A DNA stretch of 20,717 bases from Actinomycetes bacterium (GTDB lineage: Bacteria > Actinomycetota > Actinomycetes > Actinomycetales > Cellulomonadaceae): the NCBI GenBank assembly GCA_023390875.1, contig JAEWCA010000129.1, positions 1 to 20,717 of the forward strand. The letters are read 5' to 3'. The notes under the pieces are model-generated. The model saw only the letters and a list, made by a program, of their open reading frames with translations. It was not told where the DNA came from and did not search any database. The stretch's first letter is position 1; each line of letters opens with the position of its first letter. Below, one piece after another: positions 7,507-14,130 of the stretch. Made by a program: the position numbers and the translations under genes.

Positions 7507-8460
7507 CTACCAGCTCAGCGTGCCCTCGCCGCGCAGGATCTCGTGGTCGGACAGCCACGACGACGACACGACCCCGCGGTAGTCCGTGCTCCACCGGCGG
7601 GCGGTGAAGAAGAGGTCGTCGCACTTGCTCGTCACGCCGGTCCCGCACGTCGGCGCGTTGTACGTGCCGTCGCCGCCCGGTCGGCTCTGGTCCGCCTCGA
7701 CCATCGCACCGGTCCCCGTCTGGCAGGCGGTGTCGGACGTCCCCCCGAACCCGCCGGAGTAGAGCGGCTTCAGCGCGGCGGCCGCGGTGCAGTTCCGCAC
7801 GTCGACGTTGGTGTCGACACCGAGGACCGCGGCACCGCCGGCCGCCGCGTGCGACGCGAGCCGGCTGCAGACCGCGCCGGCCTGGTCGTCCGACGCCGTG
7901 GCCTTCACGGAGAAGTGGGAGGTGCACACGCGCACGACCGTGCCGATGACGACGTCGCCGCACAGCAGGTACCGGCGTTCGCTCTCGCCGAGCGGGTTCG
8001 GCAGCAGGGTCGCGGTCACGTTCGTCGGGACGGGGGCGCGGGCCAGGAAGGCGATCCCCCAGCTGCGCGCGCCCGGCGCGCAGCGGTCGTCCCCGATGCC
8101 CACCGTCTGGAAGAACGCCCCGTGCCAGGTCGAGCCGAGCCGCTGCAGGAGCCGGTCGAACGTGTACCGGCATACCTCCTGCAACGTGACCGCCTGGCCC
8201 GCGCCGTTCAGCACGCTGGTCGCGATCGCGTCGGCGCGCTGCGCCGCGGTGGCGTCGCACTCGGGGTTGCGCCCGTACTGGTCGCAGGCGTTGAAGTCGA
8301 AGACCTTCGTTCGCAGGGTCGCCGCCTGCGCCGCGGGCGCCGCCGCGAGCGACCCGACGAGCAGGGCGAGCAGCAGCACCAGCAGCCGCGACGCGTGGCT
8401 CGCGGTGCGCTCGAGCGGTGCGGACGGACCGGCCTTCGTCCTGGTGCACGGCCTCGGCAC
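7507..8460 (-). CDS. Secreted endonuclease/exonuclease/phosphatase (EEP) family protein
   Basis: A 317-residue protein if started at GTG 8460. A hydrophobic signal segment (LLVLLLALLVGSLAAAPAAQA, about residues 26-46) predicts export. The mature part holds the EEP-fold catalytic residues in order: N57 (FDFNACD), E95 (TLQEVC), H182 (TSHFSV), D216/N218 (GVDTNVD) and D305-H306 (LSDHEIL). These enzymes cut phosphodiester bonds in nucleic acids, sphingomyelin or inositol phosphates with a divalent metal. Many cysteines (C59, C68, C97, C127, C167, C179 and others) suggest disulfides outside the cell. The start is uncertain: the first 20 or so codons lie antisense to sequence that reads as alpha/beta hydrolase on the other strand, and the ribosome binding site is weak. 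Substrate unknown. Confidence 0.78.
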   Translation of the reverse strand: MPRPCTRTKAGPSAPLERTASHASRLLVLLLALLVGSLAAAPAAQAATLRTKVFDFNACDQYGRNPECDATAAQRADAIATSVLNGAGQAVTLQEVCRYTFDRLLQRLGSTWHGAFFQTVGIGDDRCAPGARSWGIAFLARAPVPTNVTATLLPNPLGESERRYLLCGDVVIGTVVRVCTSHFSVKATASDDQAGAVCSRLASHAAAGGAAVLGVDTNVDVRNCTAAAALKPLYSGGFGGTSDTACQTGTGAMVEADQSRPGGDGTYNAPTCGTGVTSKCDDLFFTARRWSTDYRGVVSSSWLSDHEILRGEGTLSW

Positions 8461-9110
8461 CTCGCACCGCTACCTCGCGCGGCTGCAGCGCGAGCTCGCG
8501 ACGTCAGGCGCGGTGCACTGCGTCGACCTGCCCGGCTTCGGGGGCCTGCCGCGCCCGCGCCGCGCGATGTCCGTCGAGGCCGCCGCCGCGATGCTGGGCA
8601 CCGCGCTCGACGCGGTCGGCGTCCCCCGAGCCGTGCTGGTCGGCCACTCGATGGGCGCTCAGGTCGTGACGGAGCTCGCCGCGCAGCGTCCGGGGCTGGC
8701 CTCGCACCTCGCGCTGGTGGGGCCGGTCGGCGATCCGCGGCGGGCACGGCCGCTCCCCTACGCGCTCGACCTGGCGCGGGACACGCTCGGGGAGCCGCCG
8801 TCGGGCACCTGGCTGACCGTGGCGGACTACGCGGTGCGGCCCGCGCTGGTACCTGACCGAGCTCGCCCCGATGCTCCGGTACCGGACCGACCTCCGCCTC
8901 GCACACGTGCAGGCGCCCGTGCTCGTGGTCCGGGGCGGTGACGACCCGGTCGCCCGGCGGCCGTGGTGCGCAGAGCTGGCCGCGGCCGGGCGCGGCTCGC
9001 TCGTCGAGGTGCCCGGCCATCGGCACCTCGTGCAGCACAGCGCCCCGACGGAGGTGGCGGCCGCGGTCGTCGGGCTCGCGCGTGCGGCGCGGCGCGGCTA
9101 CGTGCCGTAG
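8405..9110 (+). pseudogene. Alpha/beta hydrolase, frameshifted and 5'-eroded
   Basis: In one frame 8405 to about 8840 reads as an alpha/beta hydrolase: VLVHGLGTSHRYLARL (oxyanion region), VDLPGFGGLPRP, then the nucleophile elbow GHSMGAQ. It then reads on to a stop near 8941 as proline/arginine-rich junk. The family sequence resumes in another frame at about 8838: GPRWYLTELAPMLRYRTDL, then PVLVVRGGDDPVARR (acidic residue loop) and PGHRHLVQHSAPTEV (catalytic histidine), stopping at 9110. So one frameshift lies between about 8831 and 8845. The 5' end is also poor: the only usable starts are GTGs near 8405, the usual 20-30 N-terminal residues are absent, and this part overlaps the opposite-strand EEP gene. 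A sequencing error could explain the frameshift but not the missing start region. Confidence 0.72.
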
Positions 9111-9724
9111 CAGATGTCGTCGATCCAGAGCTCCTGGCCGCCGATCGCGAGCTGACCGAGGCCGGACGGCTGATCCGGCATGGTCCCGGTGAGCTCCAGG
9201 ACCCCCATGTCGTTCCCGAACCCTCCGGTGGGGACGCTCACGGTGACGCCGCCCAGGGTCGCGCCGTTGAGCTTGGCGAGGTCCGGCACGTTCGCGGTGA
9301 CGCCGTTCACCGAGAGGTTGACGTTGCCCCCGTACTCGCCGAACCGGAGGCGAGCCGACTGCATCACCTGGCCGAACCCGATGCTCACGGACAGGTGGAT
9401 GTTGTTGACGTGGATCTCGGTGCCGGTCCCTCCGGCGCGTCCGCCGCCCTCGGTGGTCGCCAGACCGGAGCTCGTCGTGATCCCGCTGGACCAGGTGAAC
9501 GGGTGGGCGGCGATGTCCATGAGCGGCGGCTGGAAGCTGTTGACCGGTGGCGCCCCGTTGACGACCGTCAGACCCGTCGGCAGCGAGTCCAGGGACTCGC
9601 AGACGAGGGTCGGCGGCGGAGTCGGAGGCACCGGTCGCGGCCACGGCCGGCCGCCGATGCACGGGACGAGGGACGCGCCGACCGAGCAGACGGCCAGCAC
9701 CGCGGTCACGAGAGGGCGCTTCAT
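9098..9724 (-). CDS. Secreted protein of unknown function, beta-rich
   Basis: A 208-residue protein. ATG 9724 follows AAGGAG at 7 nt. Residues 1-23 are a signal peptide (MKRPLVTAVLAVCSVGASLV). A proline-rich stretch follows (RPWPRPVPPTPPPT). The rest, from about residue 40, is rich in alternating hydrophobic residues, Gly, Asn and Thr, and ends GQELWIDDICYGT. The CESLDSLPTGLTV opening and the ElwIDDiCyg ending are like those of extracellular jelly-roll modules, but I cannot name the family. The cysteines at the two ends of the module (CESLD and DDICYG) may pair. The stop overlaps the stop region of the decayed hydrolase on the plus strand by 13 bp. It is directly downstream of the secreted beta-glucosidase, separated by a terminator and a dyad. 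Confidence 0.7.
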   Translation of the reverse strand: MKRPLVTAVLAVCSVGASLVPCIGGRPWPRPVPPTPPPTLVCESLDSLPTGLTVVNGAPPVNSFQPPLMDIAAHPFTWSSGITTSSGLATTEGGGRAGGTGTEIHVNNIHLSVSIGFGQVMQSARLRFGEYGGNVNLSVNGVTANVPDLAKLNGATLGGVTVSVPTGGFGNDMGVLELTGTMPDQPSGLGQLAIGGQELWIDDICYGT

Positions 9725-9754
9725 GGTCCGTCTCCTTCGGTCACGCCCGGGCGA

Positions 9755-9799
9755 CCCCGGGGCTCGGTCGTTCGACCTCGAAGGACCGAGCAACCGGGG
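9755..9799. promoter_or_regulatory. Long imperfect dyad in the leader of the secreted protein gene
   Basis: GCTCGGTC (9762-9769) pairs with GACCGAGC (9784-9791). Inside it TTCGA (9771-9775) pairs with TCGAA (9778-9782). Outside it CCCCGG (9755-9760) pairs with CCGGGG (9794-9799). It sits 30 to 75 nt before ATG 9724 and after the GH3 terminator. It may be an operator, a structured 5' leader, or a second terminator. Confidence 0.5.
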
Positions 9800-9818
9800 C
9801 GCACGCCTGATACGCAGC

Positions 9819-9858
9819 ACCAGGGACGCAGCGCCGGTCGGAGCGCTGCGTCCCTGGT
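9819..9858 (-). terminator. Perfect 16-bp hairpin terminator after the GH3 gene
   Basis: Arms 9819-9834 and 9843-9858 are perfectly complementary (ACCAGGGACGCAGCGC with its reverse complement) around the 8-nt loop CGGTCGGA. It begins 9 nt after the GH3 stop codon. It lacks a T-run, which is common for terminators in high-GC actinobacteria. Confidence 0.85.
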
Positions 9859-9867
9859 CGCGTGCAG

Positions 9868-12228
9868 CTACCGGGTGATCGTGAACGACGCCGTCATGGT
9901 GGCGGCGGACGAGTCGCCGCCGTACACCTCGATCGTTCCTGGCTCCACGACGAACCGGCCGCGGTTGTCCCAGAACCCGAAGTCGCGCTTGTCGAGCGTG
10001 AACGTCACGGTCGTCGACGCCCCGGGCTCGAGCGTCACGCGCTCGAAGCCGCGCAGCCGGCGGACCGGCTGGGACAGGCTCGCGACGGGGTCGTGCACGT
10101 ACAGCTGCACGACGTCGTCACCGGCGCGGTCGCCCGTGTTCGTCACCACCATCGAGGCCGTGACGCTGCCGTTGCGGCTGACGCTCGTCCGGTTCAGCGT
10201 CAGGTCGCTGACGTCGAACGACGTGTAGCTGAGGCCGTAGCCGAACGCGTAGAGCGGGTCGCACGTGGGCAGGTCGCGGTACCGCGCGTTCCACTTGAAC
10301 GTGGGGTCGCACGGGCGCCCTGACGGTTCGTGGTTGTAGTAGTACGGCACCGTGCCGACACCGCGCGGGAAGGAGACCGGGAGCTTGCCGCCCGGGTTGA
10401 CCTTCCCGTAGAGCACGTCGGCGACCGCGTTGCCGCCCTGGGTGCCGGGGAACCAGGCCTCGAGGATCGCCGCCGGCTTGTCGACCACGGCCGTGAGGTC
10501 GAGCGGGTGGCCGTTGAACAGCACGACGACCACGGGCTTGCCGGTCGCCACGACCGCGTTCAGCAGGTCCTCCTGGTGGCCCGGGAGGTCGAGCTGGCTG
10601 CGGCTGTTCGACTCGCCGCTCATGAACGCGTTCTCGCCGAGGGCCAGCACCACCTGGTCGGCGCTGTTCGCCGCGGCGACGGCGTCGGCGATCGTCGTCC
10701 CGTCGGAGCCGGGGCCGGCGCACACCTCGTCGTCCGGCGTGATCGGCGGGACGGCGTTGTTCGGCGGGTCGAAGTTGTGCGCGAGGTTGCACGCCGCGGT
10801 GTACGTGACCGGGGCCGAGCTGGCCGCCGTGAGACCGTCGAGCAGGCTGACGAACTGCGGTGCCAGGTCGTCGGTGCCGCGTCCGGACCACGGGCCGAGC
10901 ATCTCGTCGACCGTCTGGCCGAGCGGCCCGATCAGCGCCGTCGACCGCGCGGGGTCGAGCGGCAGGGCCGCGCCCTCGTTCTTGAGCAGCACCATCGACC
11001 GTCCCGCGGCCCAGCGCGCCTTCGCGAGGTCGGCCGGCTGCCCGTAGCTCGCGGGGTCGCTCGCGGTGCCCACGTCGACGTACGGGTGGTCGAACAGCCG
11101 GGCCCGGAACTTGACGCGCAGGATCCGCCGCACCGCGTCGTCGATACGGGACATGGTGATTCGTCCGTCGGCCAGCTGCTGCTGGCCGTAGTCCCGCAGG
11201 TTGGTGCTGACCATCTCCGAGTCGGTGCCGGCCATCAGAGCGGCCGCACCGGCCTCGGGGCCGTCGGCGGCGACTCCGTGGCCGCACGGACCGCTGTCCG
11301 GCTTCACCGGCGGGCACGCCCGCAGCTCGGCGACCGCGGTGTAGTCGCTCTCGACGAAGCCGTCGAAGCCCCACTCCTTCTTGAGGATCTCGGTCTCGGT
11401 GTACTCGTTCGCGCACCCCGGGACGCCGTTGATCGCGTTGAACGAGCACATGACGGTGTCCGCACCCGCGTCGATCGCGGCCTTGAACGGCGGCAGGTAC
11501 AGGTTCCGCAGGCGTGACTCGGACAGGTCGGTCGTGTTGTAGTCGCGCCCACCCTCGGGCTGCCCGTACGCGACGTAGTGCTTCACGCTCGCGACGACCT
11601 TGTCCGGTGCGCTGTAGTCGCCGCCCTGCGTGCCGTCCACGCGGGCCGCCGCCATCACCGACCCGAGGTACGGGTCCTCGCCCGCGCCCTCGACGATGCG
11701 CCCCCAGCGGGGCTCGTGCGAGACGTCGACCATCGGGCTGTAGATCTGCTTGAGGCCTTCGGTGGCCGACTCCTTCGCGCCCACGACGGCGTCGGCCTGC
11801 GCGACCGCGGGGTCGAACGAGCTCGCCGCGCCGAGCGGCACCGGGAAGATGGTGCGGTAGCCGTGGATGGTGTCGTAGGCGAACAGGATCGGGATGTGCA
11901 GCCGCGACTGCTCGACCGCCACGTGCTGGAAGTGGTTGATCGCCACCGGGTCGACGAGGCTGAAGACCGAGCCGACACCCGCCCGGGCGTCGGCGTCGGT
12001 GATCTGGCCGTCGGAGAGCAGCTGCACCTGCTGCAGCTTCTCCTGCGTCGTCATGCGGGCGATCAGGCGGTCGATCTTCCGCTCGATCGACCTGTCCTCG
12101 TGGTGACGTCCGGGTCCTGACGCGGGGTCGTCGGATGCGAGGGCGCTGCCCCCCGCCATGAGTGCGAGCGCGAAGGCCGCGGCGGTCGCGGCAGTCCTTC
12201 GACGGAGCGTGGTGATGCGGATCGTCAT
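9868..12228 (-). CDS. bglX: Secreted glycoside hydrolase family 3 beta-glucosidase (BglX-like)
   Basis: A 786-residue enzyme that releases glucose from the non-reducing ends of cello-oligosaccharides and similar beta-glucosides. Residues 1-31 are a signal peptide with two basic clusters and an AxA-type cleavage site (GGSALAS), so it acts outside the cell. The GH3 N-terminal barrel spans about 45-370: IPILFAYDTIHGYRTIFPVPLG, EPRWGRIVEGAGEDPYL, VKHYVAYG, and the nucleophile motif GFDGFVESDY with D295. The C-terminal alpha/beta sandwich (about 420-640) includes MVLLKNEGAALPL and LALGENAFMSGESNSR, where the general acid is expected. YAFGYGLSYTSF leads into a fibronectin III-like domain (about 690-786). 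The length matches BglX. ATG 12228 is fixed by the signal peptide and an excellent ribosome binding site. It is monocistronic by the hairpin at 9819-9858. Confidence 0.93.
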   Translation of the reverse strand: MTIRITTLRRRTAATAAAFALALMAGGSALASDDPASGPGRHHEDRSIERKIDRLIARMTTQEKLQQVQLLSDGQITDADARAGVGSVFSLVDPVAINHFQHVAVEQSRLHIPILFAYDTIHGYRTIFPVPLGAASSFDPAVAQADAVVGAKESATEGLKQIYSPMVDVSHEPRWGRIVEGAGEDPYLGSVMAAARVDGTQGGDYSAPDKVVASVKHYVAYGQPEGGRDYNTTDLSESRLRNLYLPPFKAAIDAGADTVMCSFNAINGVPGCANEYTETEILKKEWGFDGFVESDYTAVAELRACPPVKPDSGPCGHGVAADGPEAGAAALMAGTDSEMVSTNLRDYGQQQLADGRITMSRIDDAVRRILRVKFRARLFDHPYVDVGTASDPASYGQPADLAKARWAAGRSMVLLKNEGAALPLDPARSTALIGPLGQTVDEMLGPWSGRGTDDLAPQFVSLLDGLTAASSAPVTYTAACNLAHNFDPPNNAVPPITPDDEVCAGPGSDGTTIADAVAAANSADQVVLALGENAFMSGESNSRSQLDLPGHQEDLLNAVVATGKPVVVVLFNGHPLDLTAVVDKPAAILEAWFPGTQGGNAVADVLYGKVNPGGKLPVSFPRGVGTVPYYYNHEPSGRPCDPTFKWNARYRDLPTCDPLYAFGYGLSYTSFDVSDLTLNRTSVSRNGSVTASMVVTNTGDRAGDDVVQLYVHDPVASLSQPVRRLRGFERVTLEPGASTTVTFTLDKRDFGFWDNRGRFVVEPGTIEVYGGDSSAATMTASFTITR

Positions 12229-12232
12229 GGGG

Positions 12233-12241
12233 ATCACCTCC
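12233..12241 (-). promoter_or_regulatory. Near-ideal Shine-Dalgarno of the GH3 gene
   Basis: The minus strand reads GGAGGTGAT, complementary to the 3' end of 16S rRNA over its whole length, 4 nt before ATG 12228. It predicts strong translation and fixes the start inside a frame that stays open about 300 nt further upstream. Confidence 0.8.
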
Positions 12242-12410
12242 GGAGCTGACGTGGTCACCGGACGCGCCACGGCGGTCGCACCGCGACCCGTGGCACACCG
12301 GTGCTCGTCGGGTCCTCGCACGCGAGGCCCGTGGGACTGCCCACCGCACGCAGCCGTCGGCATCGCCTCCGTACCGCTCCGCCGCTGTGCTGGGCTCCCC
12401 CACCGGCACC

Positions 12411-12428
12411 GTCGACACCTCTGTCGAC
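12411..12428. repeat. 18-bp perfect inverted repeat, possible operator
   Basis: GTCGACA and TGTCGAC flank CCTC. It lies 183 bp upstream of the GH3 start. The arms are themselves near-palindromic (GTCGAC), a common word in this GC-rich DNA, so chance cannot be excluded. Confidence 0.35.
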
Positions 12429-12543
12429 CTCGCCGCCGGGGACGTCCGGGCAGCCGACCTGGCGCTGGTCGGGACTCGTCCGCGGACGGGAACGTCACGG
12501 CGGCCTCTGCGCGGGAGGACGTCATGGCATCGCGCGAGCGGCC

Positions 12544-12588
12544 GGTGACGCGGGCGAGTCACCTGTGCGGCGCGAAGTCACCTGCGCG
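12544..12588. repeat. Repeated GTCACC half-sites, possible regulator binding region
   Basis: GGTGAC (12544-12549) is inverted relative to GTCACC (12558-12563). A 13-nt unit, AGTCACCTGTGCG (12557-12569), recurs with one change at 12576-12588, a 19-nt period. It lies in the gene-free region between the divergent GH3 and small-protein genes. Confidence 0.4.
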
Positions 12589-12742
12589 TCGCAGAACGCC
12601 ATCCTGCACATGCCTGGACCCGGGAGGTCGTCGTGCGACCGCCGGGCACCCGACATGATCCACGCGCGCGGCGGGCACCGCATCAGCGCCGTCGCGGCAC
12701 GGGCCCTTCTCCTGCGGGCGCTGTGTCGGCACGATCGGTGTC

Positions 12743-13105
12743 GTGACCGGATCCATGTCCGACGGCGCCCTGGACCACGTGGTCGACCTCGAGCGCGAGC
12801 TCCAGTCCCCGGCGTGCCGGGCAGACCGGACGCGCCTGAGGCAGCTGCTCGCGGACGACTTCGTCGAGATCGGCGCCTCGGGGCGGCGGTGGGACCGTGA
12901 CGGCGTCCTGGACCTGCTGACCGAGGAGGACGCCGTCGACCCCGTCGAGGTCGCAGACCTGGACGCGAGGGCGCTGGGTCCGGGTGTCGTCCAGGTCTTC
13001 TGGGAGTCGACGAGAGGGATGCGTCGTGCCCGTCGCACCTCGATCTGGTGCGAACGAGCGGACGGGTGGCAGGTGGTCTTTCATCAAGGGACACCGGTGC
13101 CGTGA
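12743..13105 (+). CDS. NTF2/SnoaL-like (DUF4440-type) small protein
   Basis: A 120-residue protein from GTG 12743; ATG 12755 is an equally possible start because neither has a clear ribosome binding site. The pattern is that of DUF4440 members of the cone-shaped NTF2 fold: an N-terminal helix (LDHVVDLERELQSPACRADRTRLRQLLADDFVEIGASGRRWDRDGVLDLL), then strands ending WCERADGWQVVFHQGTPV, a typical last strand. No catalytic residues can be assigned; members range from small enzymes to ligand-binding proteins. It lies 45 bp ahead of the next gene on the same strand and may be transcribed with it. Confidence 0.78.
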   Translation: MTGSMSDGALDHVVDLERELQSPACRADRTRLRQLLADDFVEIGASGRRWDRDGVLDLLTEEDAVDPVEVADLDARALGPGVVQVFWESTRGMRRARRTSIWCERADGWQVVFHQGTPVP

Positions 13106-13150
13106 CGGCATCGACCCGGTGCCGTGCGACGAGGACGAGAGGTGGGACCG

Positions 13151-13561
13151 GTGGGAACCCGACTGGCCGCGTACCTGAGCTACCGCGACGCTCCTGCCGC
13201 GCTCGACTGGCTGCTCGCGCTCGGCTTCGACGTCGTGCGTCGGACCGACGCGGACGACGGTCGGGTCGTGCACGCGGAGGTGCGACGCGACGACGTCGTC
13301 CTCATGGTCGCGAGCGACGACGCGGACTACCAGCGACCACCGCTCGTCGGCCGGTCCACGGGCGCCGGGCTCTACCTCGTGCTCGACGACCGCGCCACGG
13401 TGGACGACCTGCACCGCTGCGGCGTCGAGGCCGGCGGGCGCTCGGTGCTCGGTCCGGAGGACACCGAGTGGGGTGCGCGGCGCGCCCGGCTGCTCGACCC
13501 CGAAGGGCGGGAGTGGAGCTTCGGCACGTACGCCCCCGGGCAGCCCGACGAGGACTGGTAG
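13151..13561 (+). CDS. VOC/glyoxalase-fold family protein
   Basis: A 136-residue protein. GTG 13151 is chosen because GAGAGGTGGG lies just before it and the family sequence starts here (TRLAAYLSYRDAPAALDWLLALGFDVV). Earlier in-frame GTGs at 13124 and 13142 would only add charged residues. It has two beta-alpha-beta-beta-beta halves, with RLLDPEGREWSFGTYAPG near the C-terminus, as in PhnB/glyoxalase-like bleomycin-resistance-superfamily proteins. The metal ligands of true glyoxalase I are not clear, so an enzymatic role is not claimed. Members may bind drugs or isomerise/dioxygenate small molecules. Confidence 0.83.
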   Translation: MGTRLAAYLSYRDAPAALDWLLALGFDVVRRTDADDGRVVHAEVRRDDVVLMVASDDADYQRPPLVGRSTGAGLYLVLDDRATVDDLHRCGVEAGGRSVLGPEDTEWGARRARLLDPEGREWSFGTYAPGQPDEDW

Positions 13562-13577
13562 ACCCGCGCTGCAGCCT

Positions 13578-13594
13578 CGCCGCCGCGAGCGGCG
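13578..13594. terminator. Small hairpin between convergent genes
   Basis: CGCCGC (13578-13583) pairs with GCGGCG (13589-13594), loop CGCGA. It sits in the 36-bp gap between the VOC gene and the convergent STAS gene, where a bidirectional terminator would be expected. It is short and without T-runs. Confidence 0.35.
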
Positions 13595-13597
13595 CGG

Positions 13598-13960
13598 CTA
13601 CGCCTCCAGGTCGACGATCGAGTCGAGGCCCGAGACCTGCAGCGTCATCAGGGGGCTGCCGGTCGCGCCTCGGACGCGCACGCGCGTGCCGCGCTGCCGC
13701 ATGGCGATCGTGACGACGACGGCGACCACCGAGGAGTCGATGAACGTCGCTTCGCTGAGGTCGATCACGTCGACGCCTGCCGCTGCCAGCGCCTGGCCCA
13801 CGTCGTCCTTCGCGACCCCGTACGCCTCGGCGAAGTCGAGGACGACCGCGACGTCGACCTCCCCCGCGACGTGCAGGACGTGCGGGTCGTCGACGTCGAG
13901 GCGCAGCGCGTCTCGCTGACGGGGAGCGCCCTCCGGGCGCGGCGCGAGCGACACGGGCAC
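13598..13960 (-). CDS. STAS domain anti-sigma factor antagonist
   Basis: A 120-residue protein of the SpoIIAA/RsbV type. The core reads LRLDVDDPHVLHVAGEVDVAVVLDFAEAYG, then VDVIDLSEATFIDSSVVAVVVTIAMRQRGTRVRVRGA. The DLSxxxFIDSS motif (about residues 67-77) holds the serine that a partner anti-sigma kinase would phosphorylate (S76/S77); the usual glycine after it is replaced by valine. GTG 13960 gives a normal family length, but there is no ribosome binding site; GTG 13954 is also possible. CATACT directly before the start could be a -10 element. It is divergent from a SpoIIE-type phosphatase, its expected dephosphorylating partner, with a 170-bp shared upstream region. Confidence 0.87.
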   Translation of the reverse strand: MPVSLAPRPEGAPRQRDALRLDVDDPHVLHVAGEVDVAVVLDFAEAYGVAKDDVGQALAAAGVDVIDLSEATFIDSSVVAVVVTIAMRQRGTRVRVRGATGSPLMTLQVSGLDSIVDLEA

Positions 13961-14130
13961 AGTATGGCCCGGCGCCGGTGCGACGGCACGACAACGCGTC
14001 GAGTGCTCGTGCCGCCCGGCGTGACGTGCGCGTACCACCCTGCCGTGGGCCGGTGGTCGCCCCCTGTCGTAGTGTCGGCCTGGGCCGATCACGCCCTCGG
14101 CCCTTGGCGCTCGACCCCGAGGAAGGGAAC

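Larger units (their letters stand above)
12229..12742. other. Gene-free region upstream of the GH3 gene
   Basis: 514 bp between the starts of two divergent genes. Long frames cross it on both strands, but they are extensions of neighbouring frames with Arg/Pro-rich translations and no start with a ribosome binding site, so I call no gene. It should hold the promoters of the GH3 gene and of the small gene at 12743. It contains an 18-bp inverted repeat (12411-12428) and repeated GTCACC half-sites (12544-12588). I looked for the TGGGAGCGCTCCCA palindrome of CebR-type cellobiose repressors and did not find it. Confidence 0.6.

Noticed and set aside
6036..7607. Long plus-strand open frame across the permease
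   Set aside because: It is antisense to the 12-helix permease and its translation is a run of Asp/Glu/Arg/Gln low-complexity sequence.
10118..12562. Long minus-strand frame alternative to the GH3 gene
   Set aside because: The translation is Arg/Pro/Gly junk; the GH3 frame in the same DNA has a full catalytic domain, signal peptide and ribosome binding site.
12229..12742. CebR-type operator (TGGGAGCGCTCCCA) for the beta-glucosidase
   Set aside because: No match to this palindrome was found in the upstream region.
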